The notes: generated from the letters alone by a model not told the origin. DNA of 64,000 nucleotides from an uncultured Prevotellaceae bacterium (GCA_902768785.1 CACXMM010000009.1:1-64000), one strand, 5' to 3'. Counted from the stretch's first letter, positions 17,395 to 26,873 are shown. Numbers and translations: made by a program.

Positions 17395-17975
17395 TGTACC
17401 GTGTGAATGAAATCTTCTATTCATTGCAGGGAGAAGGCAAGAACACAGGTCGTGCTGCCATCTTCGTGCGTTTCGCGGGCTGTAACCTGCGATGTCCGTT
17501 CTGCGACACCTCTTTTGATGACTACCGTGAGATGACGGCCGAAGGAATCCTTCATACTATTCAAGAGTACCCGTCACACTTCATGATCCTCACAGGGGGA
17601 GAGCCTACCTTGCAGGTGGATGAGTCGTTCGTGGATTATTTCCATGCCGCCGGTTATGAGGTGGCCATGGAGAGCAACGGTACGCTTGCCCCTCCCAGGA
17701 ACCTCGACTGGCTTACGCTTTCACCGAAGGGTCCTTTGGTGGTGGACAGATGTAATGAACTGAAGCTGGTGTTCGAAGGTGACGATGATGAACAGCTGCG
17801 ACGAATCGAAGCATACAGAGAGCAGGTGAGTGCCGACTATTACTGTCTGCAACCTTGTGACACAGGAGATGAAACATACAACCGACAACTGACCACCCAG
17901 TGTGTTGACTATATCCTACGTCATCCGCAATGGCACCTGTCGTTACAAACACATAAGCTGGCACATTTTAAATAG
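17394..17975 (+). CDS. queE: 7-carboxy-7-deazaguanine synthase
   Basis: Radical SAM enzyme that makes 7-carboxy-7-deazaguanine from the QueD product. The cluster motif GCNLRCPFCD gives CxxxCxxC within the first 40 residues. TGGEPTLQ (near 62) and the SPKGP segment are also typical. At about 193 residues it belongs to the short QueE type. The ATG at 17394 overlaps the queD TGA by one base; a GTG one codon earlier is possible. The stop codon directly abuts the ATG of cls. Confidence 0.93.
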   Translation: MYRVNEIFYSLQGEGKNTGRAAIFVRFAGCNLRCPFCDTSFDDYREMTAEGILHTIQEYPSHFMILTGGEPTLQVDESFVDYFHAAGYEVAMESNGTLAPPRNLDWLTLSPKGPLVVDRCNELKLVFEGDDDEQLRRIEAYREQVSADYYCLQPCDTGDETYNRQLTTQCVDYILRHPQWHLSLQTHKLAHFK

Positions 17976-19433
17976 ATGATTTATGTTCATTGGCTTCTCC
18001 TGACCGTCTATGTCTTGGCGGTTGTAGGCACCATGATCAGGGTGCTGATGGATAACCGTCAGCCTGCCAAGACCATGGCGTGGATGCTAGTGCTGGTGTT
18101 CCTTCCGTTCGTGGGAATTATCCTGTATTTCTTCTTTGGACAGAACACACGGAAGGAACGATTGATCTCCCAACAGAGTCTCGACCAGCTCACCAAACGG
18201 TCGATGCTGGAATTTGCCGAGCAGAAAAACCTGATGCTGCCCGTTCAACATGAGATGTTGATCAAACTCTTTGCCAGTCAGAACTGGGCCTTGCCTTTCA
18301 AAGACAATCTTGTGGATGTCTATACCGATGGCTATCAGTTTTTCCACGCATTGTTGCGGGCAATCGCTCAGGCACGACGTCATATCCACTTGGACTCCTA
18401 CATCTTCAACGATGATGAGTTGGGCAATATGATTGCCGATGCCTTGATAGCCAAAGCCAGTGAGGGCGTGGAGGTACGTGTGATCTACGATGATGTAGGG
18501 TGCTGGGAAGTGAAAGGAACCTTCTTTGAGCGCATGCGCGATGCTGGAATTGAGGTGCATGGGTTCATGCCCGTGAAGTTCCCTGCGTTCACCAGTAAGG
18601 TGAACTACCGTAATCACCGCAAGCTTTGTGTGATAGATGGTGTGGTCGGGTTTATCGGTGGTATGAATATCGCCACGAGGTATGTGAAGGGTCGCGAAAT
18701 CGGAAAGAAGAAACGAGGTCAGGAAACCCGGCGACGACCGTGGCGTGACACCCATCTGCGCATCAGGGGTGGGGCGGTATATGGCATTCAGCGTGCTTTC
18801 TTGGTTGACTGGTATTTCGTGGATCGTACGTTGATTACCAACCGTCGTTATTACCCTGAGATGGAAGAACTCCACAGAAATAATTGCTTGGTGCAAATCG
18901 TCACAAGCAGTCCAATATCCCAGTGGCCTGATATCATGCAGGGGTATGTACGCATCTTGTTGGAAGCCAAACGGTATGTCTATATCGAGACCCCTTATTT
19001 CCTGCCTACGGAACCTGTGCTCTTGGCCATGCGCACTGCAGCCCTTACAGGTGTTGACGTTCGTGTGATGATTCCTTACAGGACAGATGCCAAACTGGTG
19101 GAGTGGGCAAGTAGAAGCTATATTCACGAGATAGTGAGTGCAGGTGTAAAGATCTATCTTTACCAGAAGGGTTTTAATCATTCTAAACTGTTGGTGAGCG
19201 ATGATTCCCTGTGCACTGTGGGATCAGCCAATGTGGATTTTAGGAGTTTCGAGAACAATTTTGAAGGTAATGCCTTTATCTATGATAGTGACATGGCCTC
19301 CCAAATCAAGGAGGTTTTCATGGACGATGTCGCCAACAGTGTGCTCCTTGATGATGTGGAGAATCTGAACCGTCGTCCTTTCTATCAGCGGTTGTGGGAG
19401 TCTCTGGTGCGTCTGCTCTCACCCCTATTGTAA
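17976..19433 (+). CDS. cls: Cardiolipin synthase (phospholipase D type)
   Basis: Membrane enzyme of 485 residues that joins phospholipids to cardiolipin. Two N-terminal hydrophobic helices (about 5-25 and 33-55) are followed by two phospholipase D domains with HxKxxxxD motifs: HRKLCVIDG near 214 and HSKLLVSDD near 402. The ATG follows the queE stop without any spacer, indicating translational coupling although the functions are unrelated. Confidence 0.93.
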   Translation: MIYVHWLLLTVYVLAVVGTMIRVLMDNRQPAKTMAWMLVLVFLPFVGIILYFFFGQNTRKERLISQQSLDQLTKRSMLEFAEQKNLMLPVQHEMLIKLFASQNWALPFKDNLVDVYTDGYQFFHALLRAIAQARRHIHLDSYIFNDDELGNMIADALIAKASEGVEVRVIYDDVGCWEVKGTFFERMRDAGIEVHGFMPVKFPAFTSKVNYRNHRKLCVIDGVVGFIGGMNIATRYVKGREIGKKKRGQETRRRPWRDTHLRIRGGAVYGIQRAFLVDWYFVDRTLITNRRYYPEMEELHRNNCLVQIVTSSPISQWPDIMQGYVRILLEAKRYVYIETPYFLPTEPVLLAMRTAALTGVDVRVMIPYRTDAKLVEWASRSYIHEIVSAGVKIYLYQKGFNHSKLLVSDDSLCTVGSANVDFRSFENNFEGNAFIYDSDMASQIKEVFMDDVANSVLLDDVENLNRRPFYQRLWESLVRLLSPLL

Positions 19434-19443
19434 TATGAGATTC

Positions 19444-20811
19444 TCACTCTTCACTTGTTATTTCCGGCAGTGGATGTTTCGGATTCTCCTTGGCTCCCAT
19501 CTCCAGTAGTTTGCGAGCTGGAACCAGCAAACTCTGATTTCCTTTCAACTTCAATTCTGCATAATCGTAGGCTGATTGTAGTTTCTTCATCTTCTCACCC
19601 ACCTCTTCGAACCGTTCCATGAAATCACCCACGCGGTCGAGCAAGGAGTTGGCCAAACCATATACTTTTTCCTGATTCTCGGCTTGTCGTTGTTGTGTCC
19701 ACGTAATCTGCAGCATGCGCAGGACGGCAAATAAGTTCTGTTCTCCAGTGATGAAAATCTTCTTGTCAAAAGCATAGCTCCACAGCTGGGTGTCGGCAGA
19801 GACGGCTAATTGCATTGCAGCCTCCTGGGGAACGAACATAATCATAAAATCGAGGGTCTCCCTGCCCTCCATGGAGTAACGGCAATACTGCTTGTCGGCC
19901 AGTTCGTTGACATGCTTACGTACGCTTCTGCAGTGTTCCTCCAGGAAGGTCTTGCGCTCCTCATCGGTCTGGGCATTCACATAACCGATGAAAGCGGTGA
20001 GGGATGCTTTTGCATCAATGATTACATCTTTTTTGTCTGGATAGTGCAGAACAACATCAGGGCGCATCATGTCGTTGGTGTCGTCATTGCGGATCACCTT
20101 GCCCTTGGCATCGCGCATCACATACTGCATATCGTATTCCAATCCTTTGGTGAATCCGAACTTATCCAACAGGTCGTTTAGTTTCATCTCTCCGAAGTCA
20201 CCTTGCACCTTCGGTCCTGTCTGCAAGGCTCGTGAGAGTTTCTCTGCCTCGGCACCCAGAGAGGATGTGGCATGGAGCATCGTCTTCAGTTGTTCGCTCA
20301 GCGCAGAAGTACTCCGAGTAAACGATTCTTTGTTATCATCCATCGATTTCCTCATCTCGCTCATCACAGCCCGTAGAGGGGCGATGATGGCACCCAGCTG
20401 ACTCTGATTGGTTTTGTCCAGCTCTTCAGACCGTTGTCGCAGTAACTGTTCCGTTGCGTTCTTCAGCTGTTCCTGAACCAAGGTAAGCCGCTGACTGAAC
20501 TGCTCATCCACCCGTTTCCTGTCCTCTTCTGCATGTTCCCGCAGGTTCAGCACCTGCAGCTCATGCTGCTCCTTCAGGTAATCGATCTGTTGAGCATACT
20601 GAGATTTCATCTCTTCGATCTGCAGCTTTTGCTTTTCTTGCAGGTCGTCTATCTGTTTGCTGAGCATGGTGAGCTCACTGGTCTTGGCGGCTAGTCCCAT
20701 GGCAAGCTCGTTCTTTTCTTTTATGATGGGTACGGCTTTTTGTTGACCGATGAAGAACAGGATGATGGCTCCGATGAGGAGTCCGACGATGAATAGGAGT
20801 GTTTCAATCAT
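19444..20811 (-). CDS. rmuC: DNA recombination protein RmuC
   Basis: RmuC-family protein of about 455 residues. One N-terminal transmembrane helix (LLFIVGLLIGAIILFFIG) is followed by a long coiled coil (about 40-170) and the nuclease-like RmuC domain beginning near GPKVQGDFGEMKLNDLLD. It is thought to limit DNA inversions at repeats, which may matter in so repeat-rich a genome. I place the start at 20811 (MIETLL), not 20865: the 18 extra codons only translate TTCAAAG-type intergenic repeats. It ends 10 bases from cls on the other strand. Confidence 0.9.
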   Translation of the reverse strand: MIETLLFIVGLLIGAIILFFIGQQKAVPIIKEKNELAMGLAAKTSELTMLSKQIDDLQEKQKLQIEEMKSQYAQQIDYLKEQHELQVLNLREHAEEDRKRVDEQFSQRLTLVQEQLKNATEQLLRQRSEELDKTNQSQLGAIIAPLRAVMSEMRKSMDDNKESFTRSTSALSEQLKTMLHATSSLGAEAEKLSRALQTGPKVQGDFGEMKLNDLLDKFGFTKGLEYDMQYVMRDAKGKVIRNDDTNDMMRPDVVLHYPDKKDVIIDAKASLTAFIGYVNAQTDEERKTFLEEHCRSVRKHVNELADKQYCRYSMEGRETLDFMIMFVPQEAAMQLAVSADTQLWSYAFDKKIFITGEQNLFAVLRMLQITWTQQRQAENQEKVYGLANSLLDRVGDFMERFEEVGEKMKKLQSAYDYAELKLKGNQSLLVPARKLLEMGAKENPKHPLPEITSEE

Positions 20812-20812
20812 T

Positions 20813-20862
20813 TTCTTTGAACTTTGAACTTTAAACTTTGAACTTTTGAACTTGACGATATC
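20813..20862 (-). repeat. TTCAAAG/CTTTGAA heptamer tract upstream of rmuC
   Basis: Repeated AACTTTG(A) words, period 7-8, directly before the rmuC start. A tract of the same family in the other orientation is at about 7803-7832. Confidence 0.75.
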
Positions 20863-20903
20863 CATTGAACTTGATCCTTTGACCGAGTCCCTTTGACCTT
20901 TAG

Positions 20904-22385
20904 CTACGTTGATATTTGTGTGGCAGGCCAGTTTACGAGGAACAACTTATCGGTAGCTCGGGTGAAGGCAGTGTAGAGCCAGTGGATATAATAGGGTGTG
21001 AGCATGTCGTCTGTCATAAATCCTTGGTCGATATAGACATGTGCCCACTGTCCGCCCTGAGCCTTATGACAGGTCACGGCATAGGAATATTTCACCTGGA
21101 TAGCGTTGTAGTAGTCATCTTCCTTGATGCGCTGGAGACGATCCCTTTTGGTGGAGATGTCGGCATAGTCAGCCATCACCTCGGTGAAGAGCTGTTCATT
21201 CTGTTCCGCCGTGAGTGCTGGCGCCTCGGTGGTCAGACTGTCCAGGATGACGGTTGTCTGCAGCTCATAGTTGTCATAATCTGGAAACAGCAGGAGGACA
21301 TCGGCAAAGCGGAACCCATAGAGTTCTCTGATGTTACGAACCTTTACCACTTGTGCCCTGTCTCCGTTGGCAAGGAAGCTGAGGGCTTGTGATTTCTCTT
21401 GCTTCACCCAGTGATAGTTGTTCTTCACGATCATGAGAAGGTCACCAGTACACAGCTCCTCTTCCCTGTCGAGGATACTGTTCCGGATACCATTGTTGTA
21501 GATGTTCGCCCGTTTGTTACTACGTGTGATCACGATAGTCTCATCGATACCTACCTGAGAGTAAGAGAAATTCAGTTGCTCAATCAGTTCTTCACCTGGT
21601 ACCACCTGAATGTCCGCAAAGCCATGGAAGCGGATATGAGGCAGTTGGGTGAGTGCTTGGTGGGTAATCATCTGTCGGATGACCGTGGCATTATACAGGA
21701 TACCGCTTTGTTCACTCTGTCGGAGTACTTCGTTCAGGTCGCATTCATAGACCTTCAGTCCGTATCGTCTCATCTCTTCTGCCATCAGGGCAGGTGACTC
21801 CTCCTCTCCGACGGGAGGGAGCTGGGCCTTGTCACCGATGAGCATCATACGACAGTTCCTGCCACTATAGACATAACGTACCAGATCGTCAAGAAGGCGA
21901 CCGCTGCCAAACATGTTGTCATTGCCGACACTTCCTGTTCCATTGGCAATCATCGAAGCCTCATCCACTAAGAACAAGGTGTCAGTGCGTAGATTGTCGT
22001 TCAGGTTGAATCCTGACCAGTCACCAGAAAACACCTTCTGACGATAGATCATCCTGTGGATGGTGAAGGCCTTGGATCCGCTGTTCTGTGCAAATACCTT
22101 GGCAGCCCTGCCGGTAGGAGCCATCAGCACCACCTTCTGTTTTATTTGTAGCAGAGAACGCACGATGGCGCTGGCCAGAGTGGTCTTGCCAGTTCCCGCA
22201 GAGCCGCGCATAATCATCACTGCCCCCGTATGGTTCCTGCTGGCCATGTGGTCGGAGAAGAACATACAGAACGTCTCCATCGCTTTGTCCTGCTCGTGGG
22301 TAGGCTCAAAGCGAAAGTTTTGTCTGATATGGTAAAGCAGTTCCGTGCTCAGGCTTGATCCGTATGGCTGTGTCTCACTCATCAT
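20904..22385 (-). CDS. RecD/Pif1-like DNA helicase (AAA ATPase)
   Basis: Superfamily 1B helicase of about 493 residues. Walker A is RGSAGTGKTTLASAI (near 55-70) and Walker B is LVDEASMI. The C-terminal UvrD-type half has VTCHKAQGGQWAHVY and YTAFTRATDKL. It resembles RecD2-like helicases without an N-terminal extension and no RecB or RecC lies nearby. MMSETQ at 22385/22382 is the likely start. The promoter -7 box ends only four bases from it, so the mRNA may be leaderless or nearly so; alternatively translation begins further inside. Confidence 0.85.
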   Translation of the reverse strand: MMSETQPYGSSLSTELLYHIRQNFRFEPTHEQDKAMETFCMFFSDHMASRNHTGAVMIMRGSAGTGKTTLASAIVRSLLQIKQKVVLMAPTGRAAKVFAQNSGSKAFTIHRMIYRQKVFSGDWSGFNLNDNLRTDTLFLVDEASMIANGTGSVGNDNMFGSGRLLDDLVRYVYSGRNCRMMLIGDKAQLPPVGEEESPALMAEEMRRYGLKVYECDLNEVLRQSEQSGILYNATVIRQMITHQALTQLPHIRFHGFADIQVVPGEELIEQLNFSYSQVGIDETIVITRSNKRANIYNNGIRNSILDREEELCTGDLLMIVKNNYHWVKQEKSQALSFLANGDRAQVVKVRNIRELYGFRFADVLLLFPDYDNYELQTTVILDSLTTEAPALTAEQNEQLFTEVMADYADISTKRDRLQRIKEDDYYNAIQVKYSYAVTCHKAQGGQWAHVYIDQGFMTDDMLTPYYIHWLYTAFTRATDKLFLVNWPATQIST

Positions 22386-22388
22386 TGG

Positions 22389-22419
22389 CAAAGGTACGAA
22401 TAAGCGGGCGAAAAACAAA
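22389..22419 (-). promoter_or_regulatory. Promoter of the RecD-like helicase
   Basis: On the minus strand TTTG (22416-22419), 19 bases, TACCTTTG (22389-22396). Transcription would start within a few bases of the ATG. Confidence 0.75.
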
Positions 22420-22446
22420 ATAAAAACCATATTTTATGTCAATTGT

Positions 22447-22477
22447 TTTGTGTTCTCGAAAGATTTCCGTAACTTCG
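22447..22477 (+). promoter_or_regulatory. Promoter of the DUF3822 gene
   Basis: TTTG (22447-22450), 19 bases, TAACTTCG (22470-22477; one mismatch to TAnnTTTG), 23 bases before the ATG at 22501. Confidence 0.6.
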
Positions 22478-22500
22478 CGGTCAAATTATTGTCAAGTAAG

Positions 22501-23352
22501 ATGAACAACGATTCCACGTTATCCGTTACCCACGATATAGAGCCTGTCAAGCCAGTGCGCCGTCCCCGTCTGACGATCCGTATAGGACAGGGCTCCCTGG
22601 CCTTTGCCGCCCCCGATGCTACTGCTGTTGGTCAGGTGCGCTATCTTCCCTATACGGTGAGGAGTGGGGTGAGCATGGCTGCCAATTTGAGGGAGGCGTT
22701 TAAGACGGAAGACATGCTGAACGAGGGGTGGACGCGTGCACAAGTGATGGTGGATACGCCCACCGTCATGCTGCCCTTGGAGGATTTCTTCGAGCAGGAT
22801 GAGCAGAGGAACAGCCTTTTCTACCATCATGCGATTACAGGACATGAGCACGATGTGGTGCTGTCCACCGTGCTTCCTTCGTTGAATGCCGCCGTCCTTT
22901 TCGCGATGAACAAGGATCTGAAGCTGGTGGTGGATGACCATTTTGAGGATGTCCGTTTCATGGCGGTGTCACAGCCTGTATGGGGTCATCTGCATCGCAG
23001 GAGTTTCACGGGAACGCGCAGGAAACTGTACGGATATTTCCATGATAAGAGTATGGAGGTGTTCGCTTTCCAACAGAACCGTTTCCGATTCTGTAACCGT
23101 TATGCCGTAACGACTGCCCTCGATGCCGTGTTCTTCCTGTTGGCCGTATGGCAGCAGATGGGAATGGACACACAGAAGGATGAGCTGCATGTGGTGGGGA
23201 CACTTCCTGACAAAGAGGCTTTCTTAACGGAGATCCGGAAGTATTTACAGAATGCGTATGTCATCAACCCTGTTGCCGATTATAACCGTGCTCCCATCAC
23301 GGCAATCAAGGATATCCCCTATGACCTGTGTGCTTTGATAATGCGGAGTTGA
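22501..23352 (+). CDS. DUF3822 family protein
   Basis: Cytosolic protein of about 283 residues, a Bacteroidetes-specific family of unknown function; family members are thought to have an actin/Hsp70-like fold. I take the ATG at 22501 because the promoter at 22447-22477 excludes the longer frame beginning at 22345. It is followed after 16 bases by rsmD, so the two are likely co-transcribed and may both serve ribosome assembly, but this is inference only. Confidence 0.8.
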   Translation: MNNDSTLSVTHDIEPVKPVRRPRLTIRIGQGSLAFAAPDATAVGQVRYLPYTVRSGVSMAANLREAFKTEDMLNEGWTRAQVMVDTPTVMLPLEDFFEQDEQRNSLFYHHAITGHEHDVVLSTVLPSLNAAVLFAMNKDLKLVVDDHFEDVRFMAVSQPVWGHLHRRSFTGTRRKLYGYFHDKSMEVFAFQQNRFRFCNRYAVTTALDAVFFLLAVWQQMGMDTQKDELHVVGTLPDKEAFLTEIRKYLQNAYVINPVADYNRAPITAIKDIPYDLCALIMRS

Positions 23353-23368
23353 GAAGTAGAAGCAGAAG

Positions 23369-23899
23369 ATGAGGATCATCACAGGAGAATATAAAGGTAG
23401 GCATTTTGATGTACCTCGCTCGTTCAAGGCGAGGCCTACCACCGACTTTGCCAAGGAGAATATCTTCAATGTCCTGAACGGTTATATGGATTTCGAAGAT
23501 ACGCAGGCACTCGACTTGTTCTCTGGAACGGGCAGCATCTCCTTGGAACTGGTGTCACGTGGCTGTCAGCAGGTGATTAGTGTGGAGGCCGACCGTGATC
23601 ATCATGCGTTCATCAAGCAATGCCTGAAGAAACTGGATACCGACCGCTGTATAGCTATCCGTGGTGATGTGTTCCGTTTCATCAAAGGATGTCGGCAGCA
23701 GTTTGACTTCATCTTTGCCGACCCCCCCTATGCCCTCAAGGAACTGCCAACGATTCCTGATTTGATTTTCGAAAAGAACATGCTCAAAGACGAGGGCATC
23801 TTCGTCTTTGAGCATGGAAAGGATTATGACTTTTCCCAACATCCCCACTTTGTGGAGCACCGTAGTTATGGGAGCGTCAATTTCTCACTTTTTACTTAG
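23369..23899 (+). CDS. rsmD: 16S rRNA (guanine(966)-N2)-methyltransferase
   Basis: A 176-residue SAM-dependent methyltransferase. It has the RsmD N-terminal motif (MRIITGEYKGR), the SAM-binding DLFSGTGSISLE (about 50-61) and the catalytic ADPPYALKE (near 116). It modifies G966 of 16S rRNA. Its TAG stop overlaps the stop codon of the opposite-strand nhaD by two bases of shared codon (23897-23898), so there is no room for a terminator between these convergent genes. Confidence 0.93.
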   Translation: MRIITGEYKGRHFDVPRSFKARPTTDFAKENIFNVLNGYMDFEDTQALDLFSGTGSISLELVSRGCQQVISVEADRDHHAFIKQCLKKLDTDRCIAIRGDVFRFIKGCRQQFDFIFADPPYALKELPTIPDLIFEKNMLKDEGIFVFEHGKDYDFSQHPHFVEHRSYGSVNFSLFT

Positions 23900-25224
23900 A
23901 ATATCAGTTTCTCCACCCAGTAGAAGAACATGCCGGCGAGGTATCCAACGAAGGCGATCCAGGTGATTCTCTTCATGTACCACCCGAAGGTGATCTTTTC
24001 CAGTCCCATCACCACCACGCCTGCAGCACTGCCGATGATCAGCATCGAACCACCCACACCTGCACAGTAAGCTAACAGCTGCCAGAAGATGCCATCCACA
24101 GCCATGTCGCCAGCTGCGGCAACAGGGTACATACCCATGGCACCAGCCACCAGTGGTACGTTATCAACGATTGACGACAGAACGCCAATGATGCCCGTCA
24201 CTAAGTAGTGATTTCCTCCAGACACCCCATCGAGCCAGCCACCTAAGGCTGTCAGCACACCCACATGCTCCAGACAAGACACAGCCATCAGAATGCCCAG
24301 GAAGAACATGATGGTAGAGAGGTCGATGCGTGACAGCAGGTCAGTGACACGTTTGGCCATGGTGTCCTCTTCATTCTCACGATGGACACTGCGGTGGAAG
24401 ATCTCCGTGACGGTCCATAGAACACCCAGCACCAGCAGGATACCCATGAACGGAGGCAGGTTGGTGAGATAACGGAATATGGGCACGAAGCAGAGTCCGC
24501 CCACGCCTAACCAGAAGATGGTGTCGCGCTGAGCAGTGGTGAACGTGCTCACCTGTGCTTTGGGCAGGTTCTGTTCCTTGGGGAACTTCCCGTTGAGGGA
24601 GAATTGCATGATGAAGGCAGGTACCAGCATCGACACCAGCGAAGGCAGGAATATTTCCGTGATGACTCCCTGTGTGGTGATCACGCCCTTGATCCATAGC
24701 ATGATGGTGGTCACGTCGCCGATGGGAGAGAAGGCACCACCGCTGTTGGCTGAGATAATCACCAGTGCGGCATAGATCAGTCGTTCCTTGCGCTCCTGTA
24801 CCAGTTTGCGCAGTACCATGATCATCACGATCGATGTAGTGAGGTTGTCGAGGATGGCCGACAGGAAGAAAGTCATGAAGGCGATGCGCCACATGAGCTT
24901 CCGCTTGGAGCGTGTCTTGATGGTGTCGCGGACGAAGTTGAATCCGCCGTTGGCATCCACGATCTCCACGATGGTCATGGCACCCATCAGGAAGAACAGC
25001 GTCTCTGCCGTGTCTCCCAGACTCATCTTGATCTTCTCGCTCACCTGTGAGAATACATCAGCGCCAGTGATATAGCTCTCTGGAGCCATCATGAACAGGG
25101 TCCAGCACACCACACACATCAGCAGGGCAATGGCAGCCTTGTTGATTTCCAGTAAGCTCTCGGTAGCGATACAGGCATAGCCAATCACGAAAGCGATGAT
25201 AATACATAGAGTAAGTGTCGTCAT
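23896..25224 (-). CDS. nhaD: Na+/H+ antiporter NhaD family
   Basis: Inner-membrane antiporter of about 442 residues with around 12 hydrophobic helices, ArsB/NhaD superfamily. Characteristic segments are SAILDNLTTSIVM (near 120), ISANSGGAFSPIGDVTTIM (near 155) and SSIVDNVPLVAGAMGMYP (near 350). Expels sodium in exchange for protons. Start at 25224 (MTTLTLC) is chosen over 25329 because a -7 box (minus strand TACCTTTG, 25254-25261) lies between. The 3' end overlaps the rsmD 3' end by 4 bases. Confidence 0.93.
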   Translation of the reverse strand: MTTLTLCIIIAFVIGYACIATESLLEINKAAIALLMCVVCWTLFMMAPESYITGADVFSQVSEKIKMSLGDTAETLFFLMGAMTIVEIVDANGGFNFVRDTIKTRSKRKLMWRIAFMTFFLSAILDNLTTSIVMIMVLRKLVQERKERLIYAALVIISANSGGAFSPIGDVTTIMLWIKGVITTQGVITEIFLPSLVSMLVPAFIMQFSLNGKFPKEQNLPKAQVSTFTTAQRDTIFWLGVGGLCFVPIFRYLTNLPPFMGILLVLGVLWTVTEIFHRSVHRENEEDTMAKRVTDLLSRIDLSTIMFFLGILMAVSCLEHVGVLTALGGWLDGVSGGNHYLVTGIIGVLSSIVDNVPLVAGAMGMYPVAAAGDMAVDGIFWQLLAYCAGVGGSMLIIGSAAGVVVMGLEKITFGWYMKRITWIAFVGYLAGMFFYWVEKLIF

Positions 25225-25304
25225 TTCAGATATTGTTTTGTTATTACTTCTTGCAAAGGTAAGCAAAATATTCGAGATAATGCGGTTTTTCCAAGAAAAA
25301 GTTG

Positions 25305-25312
25305 TACCTTTG
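25305..25312 (+). promoter_or_regulatory. -7 box of the rhamnose operon
   Basis: TACCTTTG lies 32 bases before the rhaB ATG; the -33 position holds TTTT in place of TTTG, a weaker box expected of a regulated promoter. It faces the nhaD promoter. Confidence 0.55.
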
Positions 25313-25343
25313 CCATCAGAATCAATCATCTACTTAAAACTAT

Positions 25344-26873
25344 ATGGAATCAAACAAATATTTCTTTGCCGTTGACCTTGGTGCGACCAGTGGAAGAACC
25401 ATCCTGGGTACTTTGAAGGAAGGACGGATGGAACTGGAGGAAATCACCCGCTTCCCCAATAACCTGATTGAACAGGGCGGACATTTCTACTGGGATATCT
25501 ATGCCTTGTATTTCGAGATGATCCGCGGACTGAAAGCCGTGGCCCAACGTCAGGTGAAGATTACCAGTATCGGCATCGACACCTGGGGTGTTGACTTCGT
25601 GATGATCGGTGAAGATGGAGCCATCCTGCGTAACCCCCGTGCCTACCGTGATCCTATCACGTTCGAGGCCATGGACGACTACTTGCAGCATATCATCAAA
25701 AGGGATGAGGTGTATGGCATTACAGGTATTCAGTTCATGTATTTCAACAGCCTGTTTCAGCTCTATGCCATGCGTAAGGAAGGGAACAGTGCCTTGGCGC
25801 ATGCTGCGAAGATCCTGTTTGTGCCCGATGCCCTGAGCTGGATGCTCACAGGAAAGGAAGTGTGCGAATATACCATTGCTTCCACTTCTCAGCTGCTCGA
25901 CCCGCGTACAAAACAGCTGGATGAACGTCTGTTAGATAGCTTGGGTCTGAAACGCGACCTTTTCGGACAGATGGTGCAGCCAGGTACCTGTATCGGCACA
26001 CTGTCAAAGGAAGTGCAGCAAATGACAGGGCTGGGAGCCGTTCCAGTGATTGCCGTGGCAGGTCATGACACAGCCTCTGCCGTCGCTGCCGTGCCTGCTC
26101 GTGATGAGCGTTTCGCCTATCTGTCGAGTGGCACCTGGAGTCTGATGGGCATCGAGACGAAGGAGGCAGTGATCAACGACCGCAGCTATGAGCTGAACTT
26201 CACCAATGAAGGCGGTATTGAAGGTACCACCCGTTTCCTGAAGAATATCTGTGGCATGTGGCTCTATGAACGCTGTCGGAAGGAATTGCCTGAGGAGGTG
26301 AGGAAACTGTCGCATCCAGAGCTGCAGGGGTCGGCGATGACCGTGGAGCCTTTCCGTTCGATCATCAATCCTGACGATGCTGTCTTTGCCAATCCTGCCT
26401 CGATGATCGGAGCGATTCAGCAGTATTGCCAGGACACGCAGCAACCTGTGCCTGAGACTCCAGCGGAGATCTGTCGTTGTATCTTCGACTCATTGGCCCT
26501 TCGCTACCGTCAGGTGTTTGGCTGGCTGCAGGAGTTTTCTGACTATGATCTGGACGTACTGCACATCATCGGTGGAGGTTCGTTGAACAAATTCCTGAAC
26601 CAGTTCACGGCAGATGCCCTCGGCGTGAAAGTGCTGGCAGGTCCGCAGGAGTGTACGGCTTTGGGAAACATCATGTTACAGGCCAAGGCATCGGGTGATG
26701 TTGATGACATCTGGCAGATGCGACGCATCATTGCCGATAGCGTGGAGATGAAATGCTTCACCCCTGTTGCCGATCGGTCATCATGGGATGAAGCTTATGG
26801 CCGCTATCTCGAGATAATGAAATGTCGAAATATCGATATAACGATATACCGATATACCGAAATAACGAAATAA
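25344..26873 (+). CDS. rhaB: Rhamnulokinase
   Basis: FGGY-family sugar kinase of 509 residues, phosphorylating L-rhamnulose. Phosphate-binding ADLGATSGRTILG is near 10-22; GIDTWGVDF near 73; GHDTASAV and SSGTWSLMG near 235-262; the C-terminal adenosine motif IIGGGSLNKFLNQ near 408. It starts the run rhaB-isomerase-MFS permease, with rhaD 3.6 kb on in the other orientation. The last 15 or so residues (RNIDITIYRYTEITK) are encoded by an 8-base intergenic-type repeat and are probably not functional. L-fuculokinase is an alternative, but rhaD makes rhamnose likelier. Confidence 0.88.
   Translation: MESNKYFFAVDLGATSGRTILGTLKEGRMELEEITRFPNNLIEQGGHFYWDIYALYFEMIRGLKAVAQRQVKITSIGIDTWGVDFVMIGEDGAILRNPRAYRDPITFEAMDDYLQHIIKRDEVYGITGIQFMYFNSLFQLYAMRKEGNSALAHAAKILFVPDALSWMLTGKEVCEYTIASTSQLLDPRTKQLDERLLDSLGLKRDLFGQMVQPGTCIGTLSKEVQQMTGLGAVPVIAVAGHDTASAVAAVPARDERFAYLSSGTWSLMGIETKEAVINDRSYELNFTNEGGIEGTTRFLKNICGMWLYERCRKELPEEVRKLSHPELQGSAMTVEPFRSIINPDDAVFANPASMIGAIQQYCQDTQQPVPETPAEICRCIFDSLALRYRQVFGWLQEFSDYDLDVLHIIGGGSLNKFLNQFTADALGVKVLAGPQECTALGNIMLQAKASGDVDDIWQMRRIIADSVEMKCFTPVADRSSWDEAYGRYLEIMKCRNIDITIYRYTEITK

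Noticed and set aside
18087-19181. 364-codon open frame opposite cls
   Set aside because: Antisense shadow of a certain gene with two intact phospholipase D motifs; no recognisable product.
20812-20865. N-terminal extension of RmuC
   Set aside because: The extra codons (FKSSKFKVQSSKK) translate an intergenic TTCAAAG tract; the membrane helix normally begins right after the Met at 20811.
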